In this document: positions 18,916-27,779 of the stretch, piece after piece
Layout: every line of letters begins with the position of its first letter
Numbering within the stretch: the stretch's first letter is position 1
Source: Ruegeria haliotis
GTDB taxonomy: Bacteria; Pseudomonadota; Alphaproteobacteria; Rhodobacterales; Rhodobacteraceae
Direction of reading: 5' to 3'
NCBI RefSeq assembly: GCF_013377785.1
Contig: NZ_JABXWT010000004.1
Span: 124,001-188,000, forward strand
Length of the DNA: 64,000 bases
Notes under the pieces: model-generated
The model's database searches: none
What the model saw: the letters and a program-made list of their open reading frames with translations, nothing else
What the model was told of the DNA's origin: nothing
Program-made: the position numbers and the translations under genes

Positions 18916-20040
18916 ATGGTTAATAGAAGCAAACTATCCAGACGCTCTGTCTTGAAGAGCGCGGGTGCAGCAGCACTCGCGGCGCCACTGTACAGCAAGA
19001 GTGCGTTGGCTTCGTCAGGGGAAATCAACATTCTGATGTGGTCGGATTACCTGCCGCCCAGCTTTATTCAAGAGTTCGAAACCCTGACTGGCATTAAGGT
19101 CAACTACACCGGTATCGGCTCGAACGAAGAAATCATCAACAAGATGAAGGCCACCAAGGGGCAGGGCTTTGACATTGTCTCGCCGACCAACAACCGGTCA
19201 CTGCAATGGCAACCGCTGGAGCTGCTGCAACCGTTTGACATGAATAAGATTCCGCTTGATCTGGTGAACCCGGCAATGGCCAAGATTGGTACCGATGCCT
19301 GGAACTTTGATGATAGCGGCGCGCATTGGCTGCCGCATATCTGGGGCACCGAAGGTATCGCCTATCGCACTGATCTTTGGCTGCCTGAAGGCGATGCGCC
19401 GTCTTATGGCGATGTCTGGTCAGAAGAAAACGCTGGCAAAACCATGGGCCGCGCGCACTCGATGATGCTGGGCGCGGGCCTATTCATGGAGCGCTCGGGT
19501 GAGATGGAGCCGGGTTCGGTTTGGGCAGCGTATGGTGACGAAGATACCATGCGTAAGGTCTGGGGTCAGATCACCGACTGGTGTGTTGAGCGCAAGAACC
19601 GAATCAAACTGATCTGGAACGACGCTGACACCCAGAAGAACGGCCTGCTGAACGAAGGTGTTGTGGTCGGTCAGACATGGGATGGTCCGCCGCTGGCGCT
19701 GAAATCCGCAGGCGAGCCTGTGCATTATCAGGCACCGGTCGAAGGCGCGATGGCCTGGGTCGATGGTATCTCGATGCCGTCGGGTGCTGCGAATGTCGAT
19801 CAGGTCTATGCCTTCATCGATTTTGCCTATCAGGCCAAGCCGGCAGGTGTGGCGATCGACAGCCACGGCTACAACTCGCCGGTTCTGGGTGCTGATCAGT
19901 ATTCCGGCGACACCTACAAAAAGAACTTTGCCGAAGCCTATCCGGGCGACTCTTTGGCCAACCTCAACCCTTGGCCAGCAGAAGCACCTTGGTATGCGGA
20001 AACCCGCACCGAGTTCGTCAACAAGTTCAAGAGCGCCTGA
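18916..20040 (+). CDS. PotD-like ABC transporter, binding protein
   Basis: 374-residue spermidine/putrescine-type binding protein. The N-terminus has a twin-arginine motif (LSRRSVLK) and a hydrophobic stretch ending SALA, so Tat export is predicted. The body contains MWSDYLPPSFIQEFE and related PotD segments. GGGAGAAAAC gives a good ribosome site. It follows the first GH42 gene after a 126-bp AT-rich gap with no clear promoter. Placement between two beta-galactosidase genes makes a polyamine ligand doubtful. Confidence 0.82.
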   Translation: MVNRSKLSRRSVLKSAGAAALAAPLYSKSALASSGEINILMWSDYLPPSFIQEFETLTGIKVNYTGIGSNEEIINKMKATKGQGFDIVSPTNNRSLQWQPLELLQPFDMNKIPLDLVNPAMAKIGTDAWNFDDSGAHWLPHIWGTEGIAYRTDLWLPEGDAPSYGDVWSEENAGKTMGRAHSMMLGAGLFMERSGEMEPGSVWAAYGDEDTMRKVWGQITDWCVERKNRIKLIWNDADTQKNGLLNEGVVVGQTWDGPPLALKSAGEPVHYQAPVEGAMAWVDGISMPSGAANVDQVYAFIDFAYQAKPAGVAIDSHGYNSPVLGADQYSGDTYKKNFAEAYPGDSLANLNPWPAEAPWYAETRTEFVNKFKSA

Positions 20041-20057
20041 TCGCCTTGATGTCCAAG

Positions 20058-20106
20058 CCCCTCGCGTCCGCGCGGGGGGTCATTACCTGTACGCCGCCCC
20101 CGGCGT
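20058..20106 (+). other. Two hairpins between PotD-like and PotA-like genes
   Basis: The first stem pairs 20058-20066 (CCCCTCGCG) with 20071-20079 (CGCGGGGGG, one G-U). The second is ACGCCG (20091-20096) with CGGCGT (20101-20106), loop CCCC. Neither has a T-tract. This matches the hairpins behind the other three binding-protein genes in the window. Confidence 0.55.
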
Positions 20107-20159
20107 GACGGAAAGTAATGTAGCGCGACCTATGGTTGTGCTTCAGGGAGATACCAAAA

Positions 20160-21272
20160 ATGAGTGCAGGGGTCGGAGTCGATCTGGAAAACCTGTGGAT
20201 CCGTTTCGGTGATTTTGTCGCCGTGCGAGATGCAAACGTAAACATCAACGGGGGCGACTTCTTTTCGTTCCTGGGACCCTCGGGTTGTGGCAAAACCACG
20301 ATCCTGCGGGCCGTGTCGGGTTTTCTGGAACCCAGCGAAGGCAATGTCCTGATTGGCGGAAATAACATGAAGGGGATCGGGCCGAACAAGCGTCCGACCG
20401 CGCTGATCTTTCAGAACCTTGCGCTGTTCCCGCTGATGAAGGTGTGGGAAAACATTACCTTCTCGATGGAAATCAAAGGCGCCAGCAGCGCCGAGCGACG
20501 CAAGCGCGCCGATGAGTTGCTGGAGATGATTGCACTGCCGGATCAGGGTGACAAGCTGCCCAGCGAGTTGTCGGGCGGTCAGCGTCAGCGGGTGGCGATT
20601 GCACGTGCGCTTTGTGCCGAACCGGATGTGCTGCTGCTGGACGAGCCGTTGTCTGCGCTGGACCTCAAGCTGCGTCAACACATGCGGACGGAACTGCGCG
20701 AGATACAAAAACGCGTCGGCATTACATTTATCTACATCACCCACGATCAGGGCGAAGCGTTGACCATGTCGGACAACATCGCTGTGATGCGCGCCGGGGT
20801 GATCGACCAGATCGCAGACGGCAAAACGATCTACAACGATCCCGCGACAGCCTTTGCCGCCTCATTCGTTGGGGAAAACAACGTGTTCCGGGGCAAGATC
20901 AAGCGCGTCATGGGCAATGAAGCACTGATTGCAACCAACCGCTCGGGCGACTTGGTGGCGCGGATTTCGACGGCCAATCAAGGCAAGATGAAAGAAGGTG
21001 ACGACGCCATGATGTTCATCCGGCCCGAGGCATTGGCGATTGCGCCGGACGGCGCGACCGGGGACCACTTTGTCACCGCGCGCGTGAACCACGAGGAATT
21101 CGAAGGCAACGCCTTCAACATCTTTACCGAGGGCGATGGCGGCAAAGAGATCAAGGTATCGCTGCCAAATCTCGGACAGTCCTTCGAGGATCACACCGGT
21201 CAGATCATCACGCTGGAATACGAGACCCGCAATGCGGTTCTTGTTCCTGCGGGTGAACTGGCCGCAGAATAA
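20160..21272 (+). CDS. PotA-like ABC transporter, ATPase
   Basis: 370-residue ATPase with Walker A GPSGCGKTT, signature LSGGQRQRV, Walker B LLLDEPLSALD, the ITHDQGEA switch and a C-terminal TOBE domain. ATG 20160 follows a CAGGGAG ribosome site; the frame extends upstream to a TTG at 20136 without coding character. It is the only ATPase gene in the 12.5-23.5 kb group. The following permease gene starts 12 bp downstream. Confidence 0.87.
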   Translation: MSAGVGVDLENLWIRFGDFVAVRDANVNINGGDFFSFLGPSGCGKTTILRAVSGFLEPSEGNVLIGGNNMKGIGPNKRPTALIFQNLALFPLMKVWENITFSMEIKGASSAERRKRADELLEMIALPDQGDKLPSELSGGQRQRVAIARALCAEPDVLLLDEPLSALDLKLRQHMRTELREIQKRVGITFIYITHDQGEALTMSDNIAVMRAGVIDQIADGKTIYNDPATAFAASFVGENNVFRGKIKRVMGNEALIATNRSGDLVARISTANQGKMKEGDDAMMFIRPEALAIAPDGATGDHFVTARVNHEEFEGNAFNIFTEGDGGKEIKVSLPNLGQSFEDHTGQIITLEYETRNAVLVPAGELAAE

Positions 21273-21284
21273 GGAGGCCCGATA

Positions 21285-22205
21285 ATGCCAGGCTTCCTTA
21301 AGGAATTTCTGAACCGAAACGGCACCGGCATGGGGTTGGCGATACTGGGTTTGGTCCTGTTCTGGACCATTGGCCTGATTATCCTGCCCCAGCTGTCGAT
21401 GCTGGACTTTTCCTTCCGTCCAAACCTGCCACCGCCAGAGATTGGCGGGCCCAAGGATGTCTATACTCTGGAGAACTATAGATATCTGGTCTTCGGCCCT
21501 GAGGGCGGCAGTCAGGACTACAATACTGTCGATCTGCGGGTGTTTTTCCGCACTCTGGTTGCGGCGGTCTGCGTGACGATCTTCAACCTGATCCTGTGTT
21601 ATCCGATTGCCTATTATCTGGGTCAAACCAAGGGTAATCACATCCGCATCTTTGCGATCATGCTGATCATCCCCTATTGGATCAACGAAATCCTGCGGGC
21701 CTTCGCCCTGCGCATCATCTTTGGCGAAACCGGCGTGCTGAACACGATGCTCGTCGGGATGGGCGTTTGGGATACTCCGTTCGATTTCATCCGCAATGAC
21801 ATCGCGCTTTATGCAGGTCTTGGGTACGCCTACATCCTGCTGATGATTTTCCCGATGTATAACGTGATCGAAAGTCTGGATAAAAACCAGATTGAGGCGG
21901 CACGGGATCTGGGCGCGCCCTGGTGGCGGATTCACTGGCGTGTGGTTATTCCCTATGCCAAGCCAGGCATCAGTTCGGGCTGTACCATGGTCTTCATGTT
22001 GTCTGCCGGTGCTTTGGCCGCGCCACAGATTTTGGGTGGGCCGTCATCCTTGTGGTTTACCCAGCTGATCTATCAGCAGTTCAACGACAATAATGACTGG
22101 CCGCAGGGCGCCGCATACGCCATCGTATTGCTGGTAACTTGTATCCTGTTCGTGCTGGCCGTGATGCGCCTGTTCAAGGTGAATATGGGGGATATCGGGA
22201 AATGA
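21285..22205 (+). CDS. PotB-like ABC transporter permease
   Basis: 306-residue inner-membrane permease with about six helices and an EAA loop (QIEAARDLGAPWWRIHWRVVIP). A strong AAGGAGG precedes the ATG. Its stop overlaps the start of the next permease (ATGA), indicating coupled translation. It pairs with the PotC-like protein. Confidence 0.86.
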   Translation: MPGFLKEFLNRNGTGMGLAILGLVLFWTIGLIILPQLSMLDFSFRPNLPPPEIGGPKDVYTLENYRYLVFGPEGGSQDYNTVDLRVFFRTLVAAVCVTIFNLILCYPIAYYLGQTKGNHIRIFAIMLIIPYWINEILRAFALRIIFGETGVLNTMLVGMGVWDTPFDFIRNDIALYAGLGYAYILLMIFPMYNVIESLDKNQIEAARDLGAPWWRIHWRVVIPYAKPGISSGCTMVFMLSAGALAAPQILGGPSSLWFTQLIYQQFNDNNDWPQGAAYAIVLLVTCILFVLAVMRLFKVNMGDIGK

Positions 22206-23464
22206 ACAATTCCTTCCTCCGTATAAGTATCTGGGTCTATCTGGCGATCTTCTTCGCCTATCTGTTGGGGCCGCTGGTGATCATGTCGGTCACGGCGTTC
22301 AACTCCTCAGGGTTCCCAAGGATGAGCCCTTGGGAATGTCTGACCTTCCAGTGGTTCGGCGAGCTGTTTCAGGATCAGCGCATTTTGAACGGCATCAAGA
22401 ACTCGCTGATTATCGGCGCCGGCACAGTTGTTCTGTCCGTGGCGATGGGTCTGGCCGGGGCGCTGTTGTTGACACAGATCTGGCCCAAGCTGCGCGCGAC
22501 CTACTATACGATCATCATCGCGCCAATCCTGATCCCCGGCGTGGTGCTTGGTATCTCGACTCTGGTCTTCTGGGACCGGATCAATCGAATGCTGGGTTTG
22601 GGCGCTGACAGTTTTCTGTCAAACGGGATTTTCCTGACGGTGATCGGCCAATCCACCTTTATCGCCAGCTACTGTATGCTGGTGCTGGTGGCGCGGCTAC
22701 AGCGCTATGATATCGCGTTGACCGAGGCCGCGCTGGACCTCGGCGCAACCCATGCGCAGGCGTTTCGCAAGATCATGTTGCCGTTCATGCGACCTGCGAT
22801 TGCTTCGGCTGCGGTGCTGGCGTTTCTTGCGTCGTTCGAGAACTACAACACCACTACCTTCACGTTTGGGGAATACCCGACGCTGACGATCGAACTGGCC
22901 CAAAAAGTCCGCTATGGCATCACACCTGCGATCTCGGCGCTGGCCTTCATCATCGTGGCGCTGACAGTGTTCTTTGCTCTGCTGAATGAGGCCAAGCTCA
23001 AGCGTCAGGAACTGGTCGCTGCCGCGCGTAAGCAAGCCACGGTCGAAGAACTGGCGGGCAAGATCAGGCTGCCCAGCTTCTTTGCCGGGAATATGGCCGC
23101 GGTGTTGCTGGTTATGTTTGCAGTTGCCACAATCACCGTGGTGGGTACCGCGACGGCCTACAACCCGGCGCAGTGTATCGCTGATGTGCGAGAGCAAAAG
23201 CAGCTTGAGGCCGAAACGCGCATTCAGAAATTGCGCCAACTCCGTGAGGAACGGCGCAAGCAGCGCGAGGCTGAAGAGGCTGAGCAGGGCGACGTGCAAT
23301 CCACACCAAAGCCATCGAACAACAGCGGTTTTGGCAACGTGTTTGCACCGAATGCGCTGGATGGAGATGACGGCGACGGGGCTTCGGATGCCGAAAACCC
23401 ACCCTCAAACAACGGTGGGTCCGGAGGCGTCTTCGATCCCAACAGTCTGCAAGGCGATCAATAG
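22202..23464 (+). CDS. PotC-like permease with novel C-terminal extension
   Basis: 420 residues against roughly 260-290 for ordinary PotC. Residues 1 to about 265 are a normal permease with the EAA loop (TEAALDLGATHAQAFRK). The additional ~150 residues comprise a further hydrophobic helix (about 298-318), a highly charged, likely coiled-coil stretch (326-362; LRQLREERRKQREAEEAEQ) and a low-complexity acidic tail holding two copies of an 18-residue motif: PSNNSGFGNVFAPNALDG (371-388) and PSNNGGSGGVFDPNSLQG (401-418). The start at 22202 overlaps the potB-like stop. The function of the tail is unknown; by topology it should sit on one side of the inner membrane as a separate module. Confidence 0.85.
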   Translation: MNNSFLRISIWVYLAIFFAYLLGPLVIMSVTAFNSSGFPRMSPWECLTFQWFGELFQDQRILNGIKNSLIIGAGTVVLSVAMGLAGALLLTQIWPKLRATYYTIIIAPILIPGVVLGISTLVFWDRINRMLGLGADSFLSNGIFLTVIGQSTFIASYCMLVLVARLQRYDIALTEAALDLGATHAQAFRKIMLPFMRPAIASAAVLAFLASFENYNTTTFTFGEYPTLTIELAQKVRYGITPAISALAFIIVALTVFFALLNEAKLKRQELVAAARKQATVEELAGKIRLPSFFAGNMAAVLLVMFAVATITVVGTATAYNPAQCIADVREQKQLEAETRIQKLRQLREERRKQREAEEAEQGDVQSTPKPSNNSGFGNVFAPNALDGDDGDGASDAENPPSNNGGSGGVFDPNSLQGDQ

Positions 23465-23489
23465 CGGCGCAGCAAATATCTACCTCTGC

Positions 23490-23526
23490 ATCCGCCCGGA
23501 TTGGACTTAGCTCTGTCCGGGCGGAT
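23490..23526. terminator. Hairpin between convergent operons
   Basis: ATCCGCCCGGA (23490-23500) and TCCGGGCGGAT (23516-23526) are a perfect 11-bp inverted repeat with a 15-base loop. It overlaps the last codons of the leftward GH42 gene and lies 26 bp after the rightward permease stop. No T-tract is present on either strand, so bidirectional termination is plausible but unproved. Confidence 0.5.
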
Positions 23527-25426
23527 TGCGTTTCAGGATTGCGACATCACAACCTTTGATCGTGTGTCCATTCCAGTCTACCGGCTCGGCGTTGTAGTTG
23601 ATCAGAAATTCATAATCCGTCGTTTCTCGTCGCCGTAGGCCAGCGGGCATGGGGTGCAAGGGTATGCCAGTGTCCTGCGCGGCCATGGCAACGATTCGAT
23701 CCCACAGGTCCGTATCCGGAAAACCGGCCAGATACCAAAACCCATCAGCGCCTTTTAATGCCGGTGTTTTGTCTGCAAAGGACAACAAATCCTGGGCCGT
23801 GCCGGACAGCCGGTCAATCCAATGTTTACCGGCTCCGCCGCCCTCGACCGCTCGCTCAACGTCGGGCGGTAGGGTTTCAACCATATCGACGTTGCAATCC
23901 AGACAATTCAAACCCGGGCGTCCCTGTTTTGGTATCTGGAAATCGCGCGTGATCGCGCCCGAACGGGGCCCCAGAACAGTAAGATCACTCCGGTCTTTCA
24001 GATGCCGTTCCACATCCCTATCCAAAGTGGCGATCCCCGGCCCAAGGACCAGTTTGTACTGTCTCTTCGCAGCGTCGTTTGCAGTGATGAAGTCCACAGA
24101 CAACCCGGCCCGCCGCAACGCCTGGTAAGCGGAAAAGATCAATCGAAAATAGTCGAACCCGGCCCCTTGGGGTTGCGTTGTCCAGGCCCAATCCGAAGCA
24201 TAGTCGAACAGGATCGCCACTTGAGCCGTCGTCTGATGCACCTCTCCCAAGTTGGCTAAATCTTCAGCTGTTTGACGGACCTCAGGCAATGCTGGTGCCG
24301 CTCGATTGTCGGGCGTCAACAACCCCGCATGCATCTGCTCTTGGGCAAATGGAGCCTGTCGCCACCTGAAATAACTGACAACTTCAGCGCCATGTGCCAC
24401 AGCTTCGAGCGACCACAGACGCACCATTCCCGGCAATGGGGCCGGGTTGTACGGAGCCCAGTTCACCGGGCCGGGTTGTAGCTCCATCACCCAACATCGG
24501 CCACGACCAACAGCGCGATAAAGATCGTGGTGAAAGGCCTGCATATCCGGATCGCCCTGCTGCAGGAATGCTGTCTTATGCTCTTCACTTGCTTCCAGCC
24601 GGTCCGACAGGAACCCGATCGGATAGCTGTCCCAGGTCGCGATATCCAAATCCGCGCCGACTTCGAAATGGTCGAAATCCAGAACGCGGCCCATGTAATT
24701 GTGCAGCAAAGGGGCATCGATATGGGTTCGCAGAACATCCACCTGCGCCTTGTTGAACGCCACCACTTGATCCGAACTGAAGCGGCGGAACGCCAGTACG
24801 TGGGCCGGATTGGGCTCGGTCACGGTGAGGTTTGGTAGTTCGATCTGGTCGAAATCATTGTATTCCATCGACCAGAACACATTGCCCCATGCCTCGTTCA
24901 GATCACCGATGGTGCCATATTGATCCATCAGCCAATATCGAAAGGCCAGTAAGGCAGAGGGGCTGTAGCTGATGGTGGTGTCATGGCAGCCATATTCATT
25001 GTCGATCTGCCATGCGGCGACGTGCGGGTTGCGCCCATAGCGTTTCCCCATGATCTGCGCGATGCGCACGCACTCGTCGATATAACCCTTGTGGCTAAAG
25101 CAATAGTGTCGCCGCGATCCGAACTTGCGCGGGTTGCCTTGCGCATCAACGGCCAGCATGTCGGGATGTTTGTCCAACATCCAACGCGGAGGCGTTGTCG
25201 TAGGAGTGCCCAGAACCACCTTCAGCCCGGCGGTCCCTAGGGTTTCAATGGCGCTGTCCAACCACTCAAACTGCAAGTCACCGGGCTGCGGTTCCATCCG
25301 GCTCCACCCGAATTCGCCGATACGGACCCATGCCAGGCCGGTCTCGACCATGCTTGCGGCATCGTCCGCCCACATCGCTTCCGGCCAATGCTCGGGGTAA
25401 TAGCAAACACCAAGTTCTGGCTTCAT
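23507..25426 (-). CDS. GH42 beta-galactosidase (second copy)
   Basis: 639-residue GH42 enzyme with YYPEHW near the N-terminus, acid/base E144 (IDNEY) and nucleophile E315 (WVMELQPG). Cytoplasmic (no signal peptide). It is the last gene of the ten-gene galactoside operon and its ATG overlaps the SMP-30 gene stop by 4 bp. It would release galactose from imported beta-galactosides, feeding the oxidative galactose pathway encoded just upstream. Confidence 0.9.
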   Translation of the reverse strand: MKPELGVCYYPEHWPEAMWADDAASMVETGLAWVRIGEFGWSRMEPQPGDLQFEWLDSAIETLGTAGLKVVLGTPTTTPPRWMLDKHPDMLAVDAQGNPRKFGSRRHYCFSHKGYIDECVRIAQIMGKRYGRNPHVAAWQIDNEYGCHDTTISYSPSALLAFRYWLMDQYGTIGDLNEAWGNVFWSMEYNDFDQIELPNLTVTEPNPAHVLAFRRFSSDQVVAFNKAQVDVLRTHIDAPLLHNYMGRVLDFDHFEVGADLDIATWDSYPIGFLSDRLEASEEHKTAFLQQGDPDMQAFHHDLYRAVGRGRCWVMELQPGPVNWAPYNPAPLPGMVRLWSLEAVAHGAEVVSYFRWRQAPFAQEQMHAGLLTPDNRAAPALPEVRQTAEDLANLGEVHQTTAQVAILFDYASDWAWTTQPQGAGFDYFRLIFSAYQALRRAGLSVDFITANDAAKRQYKLVLGPGIATLDRDVERHLKDRSDLTVLGPRSGAITRDFQIPKQGRPGLNCLDCNVDMVETLPPDVERAVEGGGAGKHWIDRLSGTAQDLLSFADKTPALKGADGFWYLAGFPDTDLWDRIVAMAAQDTGIPLHPMPAGLRRRETTDYEFLINYNAEPVDWNGHTIKGCDVAILKRNPPGQS

Positions 25427-26283
25427 AAGATGACTCTGTGTTCTGCCTGACCTTGCCCTACATTGACTGCGGCAAAGGTCATTCCGTGAGAGGGCTGTGT
25501 TTCAATCGCAGTGACACTCAGCCCCTCACGGGCTGTGGTGCAAAAAAGCGTATCCAGATCCTTGCCTCCAAAGGCCGGGCACGACGTATGGTCCGCGTGA
25601 AACGAGGTGGCTTTCAAAAACCGCCCATCGGACCCATAGACTGCAACCCGACCGACGCCCCATTGCGCGATCCAGATGTTGCCGTCCACATCGACCACGG
25701 CGCCATCCGGGTTCAGTCCTTCGTTCCGCAAGTCCAGAAATACATCGGGATCGCCTTTGGGCCAGCCTGTTTTGGCGCTCAGATTCCAACGCATCACTTG
25801 CCGGGTGCGGGTGTCGCTGAAATAGGCGCAAGACCGGTCTGGCGTGAAACAAATCGCGTTCGAGATTGTCACATCCGGCACCAGACGCCGCAGTTCCCCT
25901 TGCCAATAGCGATAGATTGAACCGGCCCCGGGTTCTGCCTGCTTGCCCATGGTCCCGATCCAGAACCCACCCCATGGATCGGCACGCCCGTCATTCGAGC
26001 GGGTGATTGGATTATCGGCTTCCAACGGGGCCAAAAGCTCTCGTGTTCCGGTCGGCAGGTCAAATCGCCAGAGTCCGGTTTCAGAGGCGATCAGCAGGGT
26101 ATCGTGATCGATCCAACCTGCAGCAGACACATGTTCGGGAAAGTCCCAGCTGTGCTGTTCTTCGTCCTCGCGCGTCATCAGACGCTTACCCACAATGTCG
26201 AACCAGAAAAGCTGCTGCCGTTCGGGGTGCCACAGGGGTCCTTCGCCCAGCTCGCAAGGGCGATCATCAAAGACTGTGCTCAT
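25423..26283 (-). CDS. SMP-30/gluconolactonase family sugar lactonase
   Basis: 286-residue six-bladed propeller lactonase. Metal-ligand regions are visible: E in CELGEGPLWH, N in SNDGRADPWGGFW, N in the NAICFTPD segment and D in NPDGAVVDVDGN. In this operon the expected reaction is hydrolysis of D-galactono-lactone (or L-arabinono-lactone) to the free aldonate. Start and stop both overlap neighbouring genes by 4 bp. Confidence 0.87.
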   Translation of the reverse strand: MSTVFDDRPCELGEGPLWHPERQQLFWFDIVGKRLMTREDEEQHSWDFPEHVSAAGWIDHDTLLIASETGLWRFDLPTGTRELLAPLEADNPITRSNDGRADPWGGFWIGTMGKQAEPGAGSIYRYWQGELRRLVPDVTISNAICFTPDRSCAYFSDTRTRQVMRWNLSAKTGWPKGDPDVFLDLRNEGLNPDGAVVDVDGNIWIAQWGVGRVAVYGSDGRFLKATSFHADHTSCPAFGGKDLDTLFCTTAREGLSVTAIETQPSHGMTFAAVNVGQGQAEHRVIL

Positions 26284-26885
26284 CCCGCGACCTTGTCATA
26301 TGCAGTAACGATCTGTCGGGCCCGGTCGGCAATCTCAGCGATGTCCATCCCGGGTTTGTAAAGTGCTGATCCAATGCCGAAACCATCCGCCCCAGCTGCT
26401 AGCCAGTGTCCGAAATTCTCGGGTCCGGCCCCGCCGACGGCAAAGATCAGGGTTCCGAGAGGCAAAACCGGGCGCAGAGCCGCTAGGCCGGACGGACCCG
26501 CCACAACGCCCGGAAACAACTTCAATCCCGTGGCCCCCGCCTTGAGTGCAGCGAAGGCCTCTGTCGGGGTGTAGACACCTGGCCAGCTTTGCAAGTTCAG
26601 GGCGACCGACCGGCCGATCACTTCTGCGTCGTAGTTTGGCGAGACAATCAGCTTACCTCCGACGTCTGCCACTTGATCAACCTGCTCGGGCGTCAGCACT
26701 GTACCCGCACCGATCAATGCGCGATCTCCGATCTCTTCTGCCAGGATGCCGATACTTTGCAGAGGCTCCGGAGAGTTCAGAGGCACTTCGATCCGGTCGA
26801 TTCCGGCCGCAATCAGGGTGTGCCCGACGGCCTTGGCCTCTGTCGGGTTGAGGCCACGCAAAATGGCGATGATGGGACGGCTCAT
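26280..26885 (-). CDS. dgoA: 2-dehydro-3-deoxy-6-phosphogalactonate aldolase
   Basis: 201-residue class I KDPG/KDPGal aldolase. The general base Glu (RIEVPLNSP) and Schiff-base lysine (GLKLFPG) are intact. The phosphogalactonate variant is chosen from the RGLNP and PLNSP signatures and the adjacent dgoK. It splits KDPGal into pyruvate and glyceraldehyde-3-phosphate, the last step of the De Ley-Doudoroff route. It overlaps dgoK by 4 bp. Confidence 0.88.
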   Translation of the reverse strand: MSRPIIAILRGLNPTEAKAVGHTLIAAGIDRIEVPLNSPEPLQSIGILAEEIGDRALIGAGTVLTPEQVDQVADVGGKLIVSPNYDAEVIGRSVALNLQSWPGVYTPTEAFAALKAGATGLKLFPGVVAGPSGLAALRPVLPLGTLIFAVGGAGPENFGHWLAAGADGFGIGSALYKPGMDIAEIADRARQIVTAYDKVAG

Positions 26886-27775
26886 GCGGTTTGCCTCGTC
26901 AGATTTCGGGCTTGGGCCAAACCTGCCAGCGTGGATCGAGTTGCGTTTGCGACTTCGACAAAAGCGCCCTGTTGCTGCAGAGCCTTTGCATAGATTTGTG
27001 ACACGTTGTCAGCACCGATGATGGCCAGCTGTTGCCCCAGCCAATAGGCTCGGGTTGCAGCCAGTTCCACTCCGATCAAGCTCCCGGAAAGTCGTGCACG
27101 TGCGATGCCTGACGCCTGCCCTTGCAGCAGATCCATGGCGCGTAGACCAAAAAGCCGCGCGGCCAGTTGTTCGGGCTTCGACAATGTATCCGAGACGGCA
27201 TCCAGGAATGCGGTTTCATCCCAGCCGTCACTGATCGAGTGTCTCAGGACCGAATGACAACGCAGCAAGTCAAACAACTCTCCAGTCATGAAGGTGCGGA
27301 AGCTCACAACCTCACCTGCACTGACTTGAACCCATTTGGTATGTGTTCCCGGCAGGCAGAGAACACCGTCCCAATTCTGTCGCGAGGCCAGAAAACCCGC
27401 GATCTGGGTTTCTTCACCGCGCATTACATCCGGTGGGTTGTCTTGTTTCAAACCGGGCACAACGAAAACGCGGATGCGTGGGTCGGTGTTGGGTACGTAA
27501 ACCGGAACAACCGGTACAGGGGCTGATGGTACGGTTGAATAGGGGGCCTCAACCCAACCTTGCCGCGCGCCAACCATTCCGCAGGCAACAACGTCCAGCG
27601 GGGCGGATCCCAACCAGCCTTCGATCACATCCAGCAGCGCGGTCTGGAACCCACTCTTGGCCAGACGCGCCATACCGTTATCTGATTGTGCCTGATCCAG
27701 TACGGTTTCGCCTTGCATCGCCCAAGCCCGCAAGTGAGATGTTCCCCAATCGACGGCGATCCATTCTATATTCAT
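26882..27775 (-). CDS. dgoK: 2-dehydro-3-deoxygalactonokinase
   Basis: 297-residue DgoK-family kinase beginning IEWIAVDWGTSHLRAW, with the LCLPGTHTKWV segment and FRTFMTGE typical of the family. The ATG at 27775 lies 4 bp after the SDR stop; the frame extends 10 codons further but over the SDR gene. It phosphorylates 2-keto-3-deoxygalactonate with ATP, making the substrate of the following aldolase. Confidence 0.88.
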   Translation of the reverse strand: MNIEWIAVDWGTSHLRAWAMQGETVLDQAQSDNGMARLAKSGFQTALLDVIEGWLGSAPLDVVACGMVGARQGWVEAPYSTVPSAPVPVVPVYVPNTDPRIRVFVVPGLKQDNPPDVMRGEETQIAGFLASRQNWDGVLCLPGTHTKWVQVSAGEVVSFRTFMTGELFDLLRCHSVLRHSISDGWDETAFLDAVSDTLSKPEQLAARLFGLRAMDLLQGQASGIARARLSGSLIGVELAATRAYWLGQQLAIIGADNVSQIYAKALQQQGAFVEVANATRSTLAGLAQARNLTRQTA

Positions 27776-27779
27776 CGCA

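Noticed and set aside
20862-21935. 357-codon open frame on the minus strand
   Set aside because: It is an antisense shadow of the PotA- and PotB-like genes with no domain or ribosome site.
16798-25426. Recent inverted duplication of GH42
   Set aside because: The two proteins differ at many positions and lengths (663 and 639), and no flanking inverted repeat was seen.
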